Shown here piece by piece: positions 34,254 to 41,141 of a stretch of DNA of 64,000 nt. Numbering within the stretch: the stretch's first letter is position 1; the number at the start of each line of letters is the position of its first letter. This DNA comes from Roseateles depolymerans (GTDB lineage Bacteria > Pseudomonadota > Gammaproteobacteria > Burkholderiales > Burkholderiaceae_C). Made by a program: the position numbers and the translations under genes. The notes beneath the pieces were generated by a model. It had not been told where the DNA came from. It saw only the letters and a program-made list of their open reading frames with translations, and did not search any database. The stretch lies in assembly GCF_003387155.1 (NCBI RefSeq), contig NZ_QUMT01000002.1:811694-875693 (forward strand), given 5' to 3'.

Positions 34254-34922
34254 TCAGTCGTCCACCAGCCCGTGCATGCGCGCCACGCTGGTGGCCATCG
34301 CACGGGAGTTCACATTCAATTTGCGATAGATCGATCGCAGATGCTGGTTGACGGTGAAGCGAGAGATGGACAGACGGTTGCCGATGTCCACGATGGGCAG
34401 GCCCTCGATCAGCAGGTTCAGCACGCTCCATTCCCGCTGACCCAGCCCGAGTTCCTTGAGCTTCTGGCTGCGGTCCACCTTGGGTTTCACGCCCGTTTCC
34501 AGGCTCTCCAGCTTTTCCAGCACCAGGCGGGACACCGCCGGACTCAGCGGCGCGTGGCCGTTGTGGGTGGCGATGATCTTCTCGATCAGCGAGGGCTGGA
34601 TCTCTTCCTTGAGCAGGTAGCCGGTGGCACCTGCCCGCAGGCTGCGCATCACGTGCTTGGAGTCGCCAAAGGTGCTCACCACGATGCTGTGGGCGTCCGG
34701 GCATTTTTCCTTGATCAGTTTGATCAAGTCGATGCCGTCGACATCGGGCAGGCCCAGGTCCACCAGATAGATGTCGGCCCGGTTGGCCAGGATGGCGGAC
34801 ACCGCCTCGCCGCGGTTGCGGCCAATGCCGACGATCTGGCAGGCGCTGCTGGCCGACACGACGTCGATCAGGCGCTGAAGCACATTGGCGTCGTCTTCGA
34901 TGATGGTGACGGAAATGGTCAT
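34254..34922 (-). CDS. NarL/LuxR-family response regulator
   Basis: A 222-residue regulator. The receiver has IIEDD (acidic pocket), Asp55 in YLVDLGLPDVDG, the switch Ser/Thr in VVSTFGD and Lys in GYLLKEEI. The C-terminal LuxR helix-turn-helix reads LGLGQREWSVLNLLIEGLPI and IGNRLSISRFTVNQHLRSIYRKLNV, slightly unusual in ISRFTVNQH instead of the common S-x-x-T-V-K-x-H. No kinase gene is adjacent; the nearest HisKA_3-like kinase is at 45518. GAGGG before the ATG supports the start. It may control the secretion and adhesin genes around it; this is inferred from position. Confidence 0.93.
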   Translation of the reverse strand: MTISVTIIEDDANVLQRLIDVVSASSACQIVGIGRNRGEAVSAILANRADIYLVDLGLPDVDGIDLIKLIKEKCPDAHSIVVSTFGDSKHVMRSLRAGATGYLLKEEIQPSLIEKIIATHNGHAPLSPAVSRLVLEKLESLETGVKPKVDRSQKLKELGLGQREWSVLNLLIEGLPIVDIGNRLSISRFTVNQHLRSIYRKLNVNSRAMATSVARMHGLVDD

Positions 34923-35036
34923 GAAAATCCCTCTTGTAGGGTCGGGGTTGTGGCAGTCAGGCCTGAGGCGCGGACGCTGGACCTGCGCGGTTCAGGTGGG
35001 TGTCAGTGGGAAAAACCCCCCTCATGCGCATGAGCC

Positions 35037-36194
35037 TCAGCGCTCCCCCATCGACTCAGACAGTGTTTTCTTGACAGGTTTGAGCAAGTAGTCCAAGACC
35101 GTGTGCTTGCCGGTGATGATTTCCGCGGTGGCCGTCATGCCGGGTTGCACCTTGATGGTGTGGGCCAGTTCCCCCTTGAAACGGGTGCCCTTGATGCGGA
35201 TGTGAGTGCGGTAGTAGGGCACTTCCGTCCCTTGAGGCGTGCGCTCGGTCAAGGCGTCGGGACTGATATAGGTCACTTCACCCTCCAGACTGCCATAAAT
35301 GCTGTAGTCAAACGCATCGAGCTTGATGGTGGCCTGCATGCCGGGACGCACAAAACCGATGTCGGCCGCTTTCAGCCGGCTTTCGATGATCAGGTCGCCG
35401 CCCGTGGGCAGCAACTGCATGATTTCGTCACCCGGTCGCAGCACGGCGCCCAGCGTCGTCTGCGTGATCAGGTTGACGACCCCGTCCTGCGGTGCACGCA
35501 ACTGGGTGTGCTCCACCATGCCCTGGCGGTCATTCAGCTGCTGATGAACGGTGGCCAGGTCTTCCTCTGTCTTGGCCAGTTCGGCCTGGGCGTCTTGCAG
35601 GAATTTGTTGCGGCGGGTGGTCACCTGACCGGCCGCCTCGTTGGCGGCACGTTGCAGGCGCAGGAATTCGGCCGCGCTGATGTCGCCCGCCTTGAAAAGC
35701 GGCTCGTTCAGACGGACTTCCTCGGCGGCCAGGCGGGCCGACTTTTCCAGCACTGCCAGGTCTTCCTGCAGCGCCGTCAAGCGGCGTTCGTACAGGCGGC
35801 CCTGGATGACGTCGAAACTGGTCTGGGACCGCGGCTGGTAGCTCGTGCCCAGGGTCTCGGCGCGCAGACGGGACAGCGACGCCTGCAGCGCAGCGGACTT
35901 CTGGCTGGCCTCGGCCAGCGCGGCCCTGGACTTGGTGTCGTCCAGTTGCACCAGCAGGTCGCCCTGCTTGACCGTCTCACCTTCCCGCACAAAGATCTTC
36001 TCCACGATGCCTCCGTCGGCGGCCTGGATCACTTGTGTCCGTGAGGATGCCATGACCTTGCCGGTTGTGCGAGTCACCTCATCAATGCTCGCGCGGGAGG
36101 CCCAGAAGGCTCCGGCGCCGAGGACGGCCACGACGGTGAGCATGGTGAAGCGGATACGGCTGGCGTTGTGGTGGGTGAATGCGGAATCGTTCAT
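35037..36194 (-). CDS. Type I secretion membrane fusion protein (HlyD/LapC-like)
   Basis: A 385-residue adaptor. One TM helix (FTMLTVVAVLGAGAFWAS) is followed by ASIDEVTRTTGKVMASSRTQ and the lipoyl half VIQAADGGIVEKIFVREGE, a long coiled coil with KAGDISAAEFLRLQRAANEA, then LRAPQDGVVNLITQTTLGAVL and the HlyD signature region ADIGFVRPGMQATIKLDAFD-YSIYG. It should join the ABC exporter in the inner membrane to the TolC-like channel. It is the last of three same-strand T1SS genes (21 bases after the ABC gene). A cargo gene with Ig-like repeats lies at 41142. Confidence 0.92.
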   Translation of the reverse strand: MNDSAFTHHNASRIRFTMLTVVAVLGAGAFWASRASIDEVTRTTGKVMASSRTQVIQAADGGIVEKIFVREGETVKQGDLLVQLDDTKSRAALAEASQKSAALQASLSRLRAETLGTSYQPRSQTSFDVIQGRLYERRLTALQEDLAVLEKSARLAAEEVRLNEPLFKAGDISAAEFLRLQRAANEAAGQVTTRRNKFLQDAQAELAKTEEDLATVHQQLNDRQGMVEHTQLRAPQDGVVNLITQTTLGAVLRPGDEIMQLLPTGGDLIIESRLKAADIGFVRPGMQATIKLDAFDYSIYGSLEGEVTYISPDALTERTPQGTEVPYYRTHIRIKGTRFKGELAHTIKVQPGMTATAEIITGKHTVLDYLLKPVKKTLSESMGER

Positions 36195-36215
36195 GATGGT
36201 TCTCCGGATGGCCGG

Positions 36216-38657
36216 TCAGCCGGCGGTGGTGGTGGCCGCCAGGGCGGTCTTCGGTGCTGCGCCTGGGGCAGCCGACGGCGGTGTGACCGGCAACACGGTC
36301 ACGGGCGTGGTCACAGCAGCCACGCGCTGAACCGTGGGCAGGGCGACGGTGTAGCGGGCCGGCTTGGCCGGTGCAGCGGCCGGTTCAACGGCTGGAGAAG
36401 CGACCGGTGTAGCGACCGGTGTAGCGACCGGCGCAGCGACCGGTGCGGCACCTGGGGCGGTGGCCGCTGCAGTGGCCGATGCCGCGGCCGATGCCGTAGC
36501 CGATGAGGGAGCGGCTGCGGCCGCCGCAGGTGCGTCCGGACGCTGGCGCAGACGGGCCAGCACCTCGTCGCGAGGGCCGTCCATCACGATGCCGCCCGGC
36601 GTCATGACGATGATTCGGTCCACCAGCGCCAGCAGCGACAGGCGGTGGGTCACCAGCAGCAGCGTGGTGTCGGCCTTCAGCGCCGACTTGAGCTGCGCGA
36701 TGGTGGCCTGCTCCATGCCGTCATCCATGCTGGCGGTGGGCTCGTCCAGCAGCCAGTGGCGACGGTCGGCCAGCAGCAGCCGGGTGAGCATCACCAGCTG
36801 GCGTTGCCCGCCCGACAGCCCCCGCCCGCCTTCGGACAGCTTGCGGTCCAGACCCATCGGATGCTGGGCGATGAGGCCCAGCAGGCCGGTCCGCTGAGCG
36901 GCACGCATGATCTGTTCGTCGCTGACATCGGTCAGGCCAAAGGCCAGGTTGTCCCGCAGGGTGCCCGAGAACAGCCAGGCGTGTTGCGGGCAGTAGGCCA
37001 TGTGTTCACTGCGCCAGCCCGCATGCAGCTGTTGCTGGTCCACACCGCCGAAATAGACGGTGCCGGTGGTGGGCTTGGTCAGGCCGCAGGCCAGGGCCAG
37101 CAGCGTGGACTTTCCGGCGCCCACCGTACCCAGGATGGCCACCTTCTCACCGGAGCGCACCCGCAGGTTGCCCACGCGGATGCCTTGCTTCTGGCCGGGG
37201 TAGGCGAATTCCACGTTGTCGAAGACGAAATCGCCGTCGGTGTGTTCCGGCACCAGGGGCCGGGCGACGTCATGGTTGTCAGTCTCCAGTCGGAAGATGG
37301 CATCCAGCGCCTTCATCGAGCTGATGGCGTTGCCCAGTTGCACCAGCAATCCAGGGATCGAGGCCATAGGCGCCAGCACGCGGCCGGAGAGGATCGAGCA
37401 CGCTACGATCGCGCCCTGGGTGATGTGGCCGTCCACCGCCAGCACCGCGCCGGTGCAGATCAGCGCGACATAACTCACCTGCTGCAGACCGGCGGCCAGG
37501 TACCCCGCACCGTCGGTCTCGTGCTTGAGCGCCAGGCTCTGCACGGCATTGGCGTCGGACATCCCGGCCCATCGGGCTTCGAAGCGCCACGCAGCCCCCA
37601 TGCCCTTGATGGCCTCGGCCCCTTCGATCGCCTCCACCAGCAGGCCGGTCTTGGCGTTCGCGCCAGTCTGGTTGCTGGCGGTCAGCCGCGCAATGCGGCG
37701 GGCGCGCAGCAGGCCGGTCAGCAGGGTCATGCCGAACAGCACCACGGCCGGCACAGCCATCAAGGGGCCGCCCACGGCCGCAATGACCGCGGCAAACAGC
37801 AGCGCCAGAGGCAGGTCGAACAGCAGGAACAGCGTCGAGGTGGACAGAATGGCGCGGATCGATTCAAAGCTCTGAATCTGCGAGGCCAGGGTGCCGATGG
37901 ACCCCGGGCGCTGATCCATACGAATGGCATTCAGACGGCTCATCAAGGCCTTGGAAATGCTCACGTCCAGCGACTTCAGCCGTGGCTCCAGCAACCCCGC
38001 TCGCGCCAGCTTCAGCAGCCATTCCAGGCCGATGGCCAGCGCCACGCCCAGGGTCAGCACCCACAGCGTCTGCAGCCCCTGGTTCGGAATGACCCGGTCG
38101 TAGACGTGCATGCTGTAGAAGCTCACGCCGATGCTGACCGCTGCCAGCACCACGGACAGGCCGGCCGCCTCGAGGAACACCGGCCAGTTGCCTCGGATCT
38201 GAGCCATCATGAGGCCGCGGGCACTGCGGATGTCGTCGTGCTCGGCGCCGTGATCCTCAATGGCATGTAAGCAGGGGCTGTCTTGCAGCACCAGTTCATG
38301 GCGCGTGCCACTGGCATCGGTGCAGCGCCACAGCCCCTCGACGGTGCGGGCGGTGATCACCAGCCAGCCGTGCTCGGCGTGGTGGGTGAGCAGCGGCAGA
38401 GCCGCCTGCTGGGGCGCCTTGAGCGACACGAAGCGCGTGTGTTCGTCCAGGACGACTGCCAGGTCCCGGGCCAGTGCGACGCCGGTGGCAGAGGAGGAGC
38501 CGGCGCTTGTCATCGCCACCAACTGCTGACGGATGCGATCGGCCGGCAGCGCGAAGCCCTTGAGGCGCATCCATTGCTGGAAGCAGTGGGCCAGCGCAGC
38601 GGAGTCCTGCGTGGCGTCGGGGGCGGCGGTCTGCCGGGAGGAGAAGAACCAGGACAT
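36216..38657 (-). CDS. Type I secretion ABC exporter with degenerate C39 domain (LapB-like)
   Basis: An 813-residue exporter. Residues 1-150 form a C39-like domain without the catalytic cysteine (a CLD, used for docking cargo). Then come TM helices (FLEAAGLSVVLAAVSIGVSF and others) with SMHVYDRVIPNQGLQTLWVL, the signature of LapB/RTX exporters. The ATPase shows GTVGAGKST (about 509), LSGGQRQLV (about 611) and HWLLDEPTASMD (about 636). The last ~105 residues (about 706-813) are an Ala/Pro/Thr/Val-only tail with a 12-base DNA repeat, which is not a normal part of the family. The ATG at 38657 has AAAGG upstream. It should export a protein directly from cytoplasm to outside. Confidence 0.92.
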   Translation of the reverse strand: MSWFFSSRQTAAPDATQDSAALAHCFQQWMRLKGFALPADRIRQQLVAMTSAGSSSATGVALARDLAVVLDEHTRFVSLKAPQQAALPLLTHHAEHGWLVITARTVEGLWRCTDASGTRHELVLQDSPCLHAIEDHGAEHDDIRSARGLMMAQIRGNWPVFLEAAGLSVVLAAVSIGVSFYSMHVYDRVIPNQGLQTLWVLTLGVALAIGLEWLLKLARAGLLEPRLKSLDVSISKALMSRLNAIRMDQRPGSIGTLASQIQSFESIRAILSTSTLFLLFDLPLALLFAAVIAAVGGPLMAVPAVVLFGMTLLTGLLRARRIARLTASNQTGANAKTGLLVEAIEGAEAIKGMGAAWRFEARWAGMSDANAVQSLALKHETDGAGYLAAGLQQVSYVALICTGAVLAVDGHITQGAIVACSILSGRVLAPMASIPGLLVQLGNAISSMKALDAIFRLETDNHDVARPLVPEHTDGDFVFDNVEFAYPGQKQGIRVGNLRVRSGEKVAILGTVGAGKSTLLALACGLTKPTTGTVYFGGVDQQQLHAGWRSEHMAYCPQHAWLFSGTLRDNLAFGLTDVSDEQIMRAAQRTGLLGLIAQHPMGLDRKLSEGGRGLSGGQRQLVMLTRLLLADRRHWLLDEPTASMDDGMEQATIAQLKSALKADTTLLLVTHRLSLLALVDRIIVMTPGGIVMDGPRDEVLARLRQRPDAPAAAAAAPSSATASAAASATAAATAPGAAPVAAPVATPVATPVASPAVEPAAAPAKPARYTVALPTVQRVAAVTTPVTVLPVTPPSAAPGAAPKTALAATTTAG
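36400..36447. repeat. Four tandem 12-base repeats in the ABC exporter tail
   Basis: Four copies of gcgaccggtgta-type units (36400-36411, 36412-36423, 36424-36435, 36436-36447; the last two with two and three changes) encode the (A/P)VAT-like steps of the C-terminal tail. The frame is kept because the unit is a multiple of three. Confidence 0.85.
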
Positions 38658-38800
38658 GGGGCCAACCTTTCTGGACGAACTTGGGGAAGAAATCGGGGAG
38701 GGCAGCGGGGCGGAGCAGGCGCGCGTGAGGCGCTGCAGCCGGCCCACCGGTTGATGTCGGGCGATATCGGGGGCGGCGGCCCATGTGGCCACCGCGTTGC

Positions 38801-40192
38801 TCAATCGGTGCGGGTGTCCATCAGGACGCGAAGGCGGTAGAGGCTGGCGCGCTCCTCGATGGCGGCCTCGAGCAGCGACTGCCGGGCGCTGTGGTTCTCA
38901 CGGACCATGTTGAGCAGGTCCAGCCAGGCGCGCTTGCCGGCGGCAAACTGACGTTGGTAGGAGGCGAGCACCTGATCGCTGCTGGCCGCCGTGTCCACCG
39001 CGCTGCGGGCGGATGCACTGGCCGAGGCATGGCGGGTGAACTCCAGCTGGTAACGGCTGAACAGTTCCTGCTCGGTGGCGGAAACGGCAGCCTGGGCAGC
39101 CAGGATGCGGCTGCGCGCGGCGTTGATGCCAGCGAAGGTGCCCAGCCCGCCGGTGAGACCCGACTGCAGCACCAGGCCCACGCGGCGGTCATTGGCGACG
39201 CCGGTCTGCTTGTCGATGCGCAGGCTCAGCGTGGGCAGCAGGCTGGCCTTGGACTTGGCCAGTTCCTGATGGGCTTGATCGACGCCGGCCCGGGCGATGG
39301 CCATGTCGGGCGACAGCTGGATGCTGTCGAGCATGCCGGCGAGCGTCGGGGCCGGAGGGGCATCGCCATCCAGTGCCTGCATCAGGGAGGTTTCCACCGG
39401 CCGATGGGCCAGGCGCTGCAGTTGCTGTCGCTGCATGTCCGACTCCAGCCGTGCCTGGTTCCATTCCGCCTGGACGGCGCTGAGCCGGGCCGCCGCCAGG
39501 GCGGCGTCGGCGTTGGTGGCTGTGCCGGCAGCGGCACGGCGCTGAATCATGGCCAGCAGATCTTTGTGCTGCTGCGTCAGCTGTTCGAGGGCCGCGGCTC
39601 GCTGGCTGGACTTGACCCAATCGGCCCAGGTGGTGACCAGGTTGATCTTGAGCTGACGCCGTGCGGCGGCCAGCTCCTGTTGGCTGCTTTGCACCGCAAT
39701 TTGGGCGGACCGCAGATTGGCGGTCAGGGCACCGCCGGTGTAGAGCGGCTGCTGGATGCGCAGCACTTGAACGTAATGACCGGCGCCGCCAGGCTCGACC
39801 GTCAGGCTGGGGGTGGGGCCAAACTGCCATTTGGCGGCGGTCACCCCTTGCGTGGCGGCGTTCATGTTGGCGCGGGCGCGGTCCATGGAGGGGTCGGCGG
39901 ACAGTGCGGTGGCGATGAAGTCGTCCATCGCGTGGCCCCAGGGCAGGGCTGCGTCAGCGGCCACGGCGGGCTCGGTGGGCGCCGCGGCGGCGGCCTTGCC
40001 ATCGTCCAGCCCGATGCTCACCACTTCGGTGCTGACCGGCGCGGCGGCGCTGGTTTCGGTGGTTTCAGCGCCAAAGGTCGGCGTCCCGGTCAGGCCACAG
40101 GCCATCAAGACGATTACCCACTGTTGTTTGGGATTGATCCCACTCTTTTGAGGGCAATGAGCAGTTGGGCTAAACAATCGGTGGGTTGTCAT
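38801..40192 (-). CDS. TolC-family outer-membrane channel of the type I system
   Basis: A 463-residue TolC-fold protein. There is an N-terminal hydrophobic signal (WVIVLMACGLTGTPTFGA) and an acidic Ala-rich stretch to about residue 85. The two OEP halves show AKWQFGPTPSLTVEPGG, IQQPLYTGGALTANLRSAQI, RAGVDQAHQELAKSKASLLP, GLGTFAGINAARSRILAAQ and RAWLDLLNMVRENHSARQSL, the last being the RTX/agglutinin-type TolC signature. It is first in the T1SS block (143 bases before the ABC gene) and divergent from the cysteine-rich protein gene. It supplies the outer-membrane exit. Confidence 0.9.
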   Translation of the reverse strand: MTTHRLFSPTAHCPQKSGINPKQQWVIVLMACGLTGTPTFGAETTETSAAAPVSTEVVSIGLDDGKAAAAAPTEPAVAADAALPWGHAMDDFIATALSADPSMDRARANMNAATQGVTAAKWQFGPTPSLTVEPGGAGHYVQVLRIQQPLYTGGALTANLRSAQIAVQSSQQELAAARRQLKINLVTTWADWVKSSQRAAALEQLTQQHKDLLAMIQRRAAAGTATNADAALAAARLSAVQAEWNQARLESDMQRQQLQRLAHRPVETSLMQALDGDAPPAPTLAGMLDSIQLSPDMAIARAGVDQAHQELAKSKASLLPTLSLRIDKQTGVANDRRVGLVLQSGLTGGLGTFAGINAARSRILAAQAAVSATEQELFSRYQLEFTRHASASASARSAVDTAASSDQVLASYQRQFAAGKRAWLDLLNMVRENHSARQSLLEAAIEERASLYRLRVLMDTRTD

Positions 40193-40454
40193 GAGAAAAC
40201 TCTCCTGGCTGGGGTATGCCGAGAGTTTCGAGCGCCGCTTGCAAAGGCAACAATAGCATCGATGTGCTAGTTAACTGCAAAGTATTGGGTATTCAGCTGA
40301 CATCAGCATTGGTGGCTAGCAATAGTTTGTAGGTAGACGCCCAATCACTGCGTGGAAACCGGGGTTTTATCTGCACATGCGAAGCAGAAAAATCGCGGAA
40401 CACCCCCCAAGGAATGGGAGTTGCCGATGCGGCACACCCTACTTAGGAGGATCC
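40193..40454. promoter_or_regulatory. AT-richer divergent promoter region, tolC-like / csp-like genes
   Basis: A 262-base gap visibly richer in A+T than the genes beside it. It holds the palindrome at 40254-40269 and a second short palindrome-like GGCTAGC (40313-40319). AGGAGG (40445-40450) is the ribosome site of the plus-strand gene. I see no reading frame worth calling. Confidence 0.6.
40254..40269. promoter_or_regulatory. Operator candidate, copy 1 (TAGCAT-N4-GTGCTA)
   Basis: TAGCATCGATGTGCTA is a near-perfect inverted repeat (one mismatch) about 60 bases before the TolC-like gene on the minus strand. The same pattern recurs at 40827-40842, and in both copies GCAAAG follows eight bases after the repeat (40277-40282 and 40850-40855). 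Confidence 0.6.
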
Positions 40455-40820
40455 ATGCACACCGACCCGACCACTGAAGACCTTTCCGCCTGCGTCAGCG
40501 CCTGTCTGGCGGCGCTGGAGCAGACCCAGGCTTGCGCCAATGCCTGCATCCGCTCCGGTGACCGTTCCTTGGAGGCGTGTGCCCTGGCGGCGCTGGACTG
40601 TGCGTCCATCTGCCAGGCCACCCTCAATGTGCTGCTGCGACAGTCGCCGCACCATGGTGATTTCTGCGCCCTGTGCCAGCACATCTGCCGGGCCTGCGCC
40701 GAGGCCTGCGAACAGCATCAGCATGCGCACTGCCGCCGTTGCGCTGCCGCCTGCCGGGCCTGTGAGGCGGCGTGTGCCGTGCATTCGGGTGAGCGCCATG
40801 CCTTGCCGGGCACCCACTGA
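40455..40820 (+). CDS. Cysteine-rich four-helix-bundle copper-storage-like protein (Csp/DUF326)
   Basis: A 121-residue protein with 17 cysteines in CxxxC, CxxC and CxxCxxxC steps along helices (for example SACVSACLAAL, DCASICQATL, CALCQHICRACAEAC, CRRCAAACRACEAAC) and seven His. This is the pattern of Csp proteins, which hold many Cu(I) ions inside a four-helix bundle. There is no Tat or Sec signal, so it resembles the cytosolic Csp3 type. AGGAGG four bases before the ATG at 40455 decides the start over an open frame to 40377. It stands between the T1SS genes and their presumed cargo; the link to secretion is unknown. Confidence 0.85.
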   Translation: MHTDPTTEDLSACVSACLAALEQTQACANACIRSGDRSLEACALAALDCASICQATLNVLLRQSPHHGDFCALCQHICRACAEACEQHQHAHCRRCAAACRACEAACAVHSGERHALPGTH

Positions 40821-40826
40821 ACTGGA

Positions 40827-40842
40827 TAGCACAAAGGTGCTA
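40827..40842. promoter_or_regulatory. Operator candidate, copy 2 (TAGCAC-N4-GTGCTA)
   Basis: TAGCACAAAGGTGCTA is a perfect inverted repeat with six-base arms, seven bases after the Csp-like stop and about 300 bases before the Ig-repeat gene. It shares 11 of 12 arm bases with the copy at 40254-40269. Confidence 0.6.
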
Positions 40843-40900
40843 ATTGGGCGCAAAGAAGTGGCAGTTTAGAAAGACCTGCGCGAAGAGTTTGCTATCCAAG

Positions 40901-40946
40901 TCGGCAGGCGGGCTTTATAGAATTTTCCTCGTTGCCCGTCTGCCGA
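40901..40946 (+). other. Long stem-loop between csp-like and Ig-repeat genes
   Basis: TCGGCAGGCGGGC (40901-40913) pairs with GCCCGTCTGCCGA (40934-40946) over 13 positions with one wobble pair; the 20-base loop is AT-rich. No T-run follows on either strand. It may end the csp-like transcript or be part of the leader of the next gene. Confidence 0.55.
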
Positions 40947-41141
40947 ATATTCCATCCTTCAGGTTTTATTAAGTCGCTAATCCAATCTCGGTTCCGTGCT
41001 CGCGTTCAATCTCGGTTTCAAACCCGGATTTGAAGCATTTGCAGAGCATGGCGACGGAAATGGGCTGGCATGTTTCAGCAGTTGGGCACATCGCTGCGGC
41101 TCTCTCAGGGCTGCAATTGCGCCACCCACTTCTGAAGCGCC

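Larger units (their letters stand above)
40821..41141. promoter_or_regulatory. Leader region of the Ig-repeat protein gene
   Basis: A 321-base non-coding gap, AT-richer than the flanks. It contains the operator copy at 40827-40842, the long stem-loop at 40901-40946 and T-rich tracts (for example near 40967-40972). The start codon at 41142 has only a weak GAAG five bases upstream. Confidence 0.55.

Noticed and set aside
40501-40817. Metallothionein as an alternative for the cysteine-rich protein
   Set aside because: The cysteines follow helical CxxxC/CxxC spacing across about 95 residues, as in four-helix Csp proteins, unlike compact metallothioneins.
41088-41101. Sigma54-like promoter before the Ig-repeat gene (GGGCAC-N5-TGC)
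   Set aside because: The -24/-12 elements differ from consensus (TGGCAC and TTGC) at important positions and no enhancer-binding regulator is nearby.
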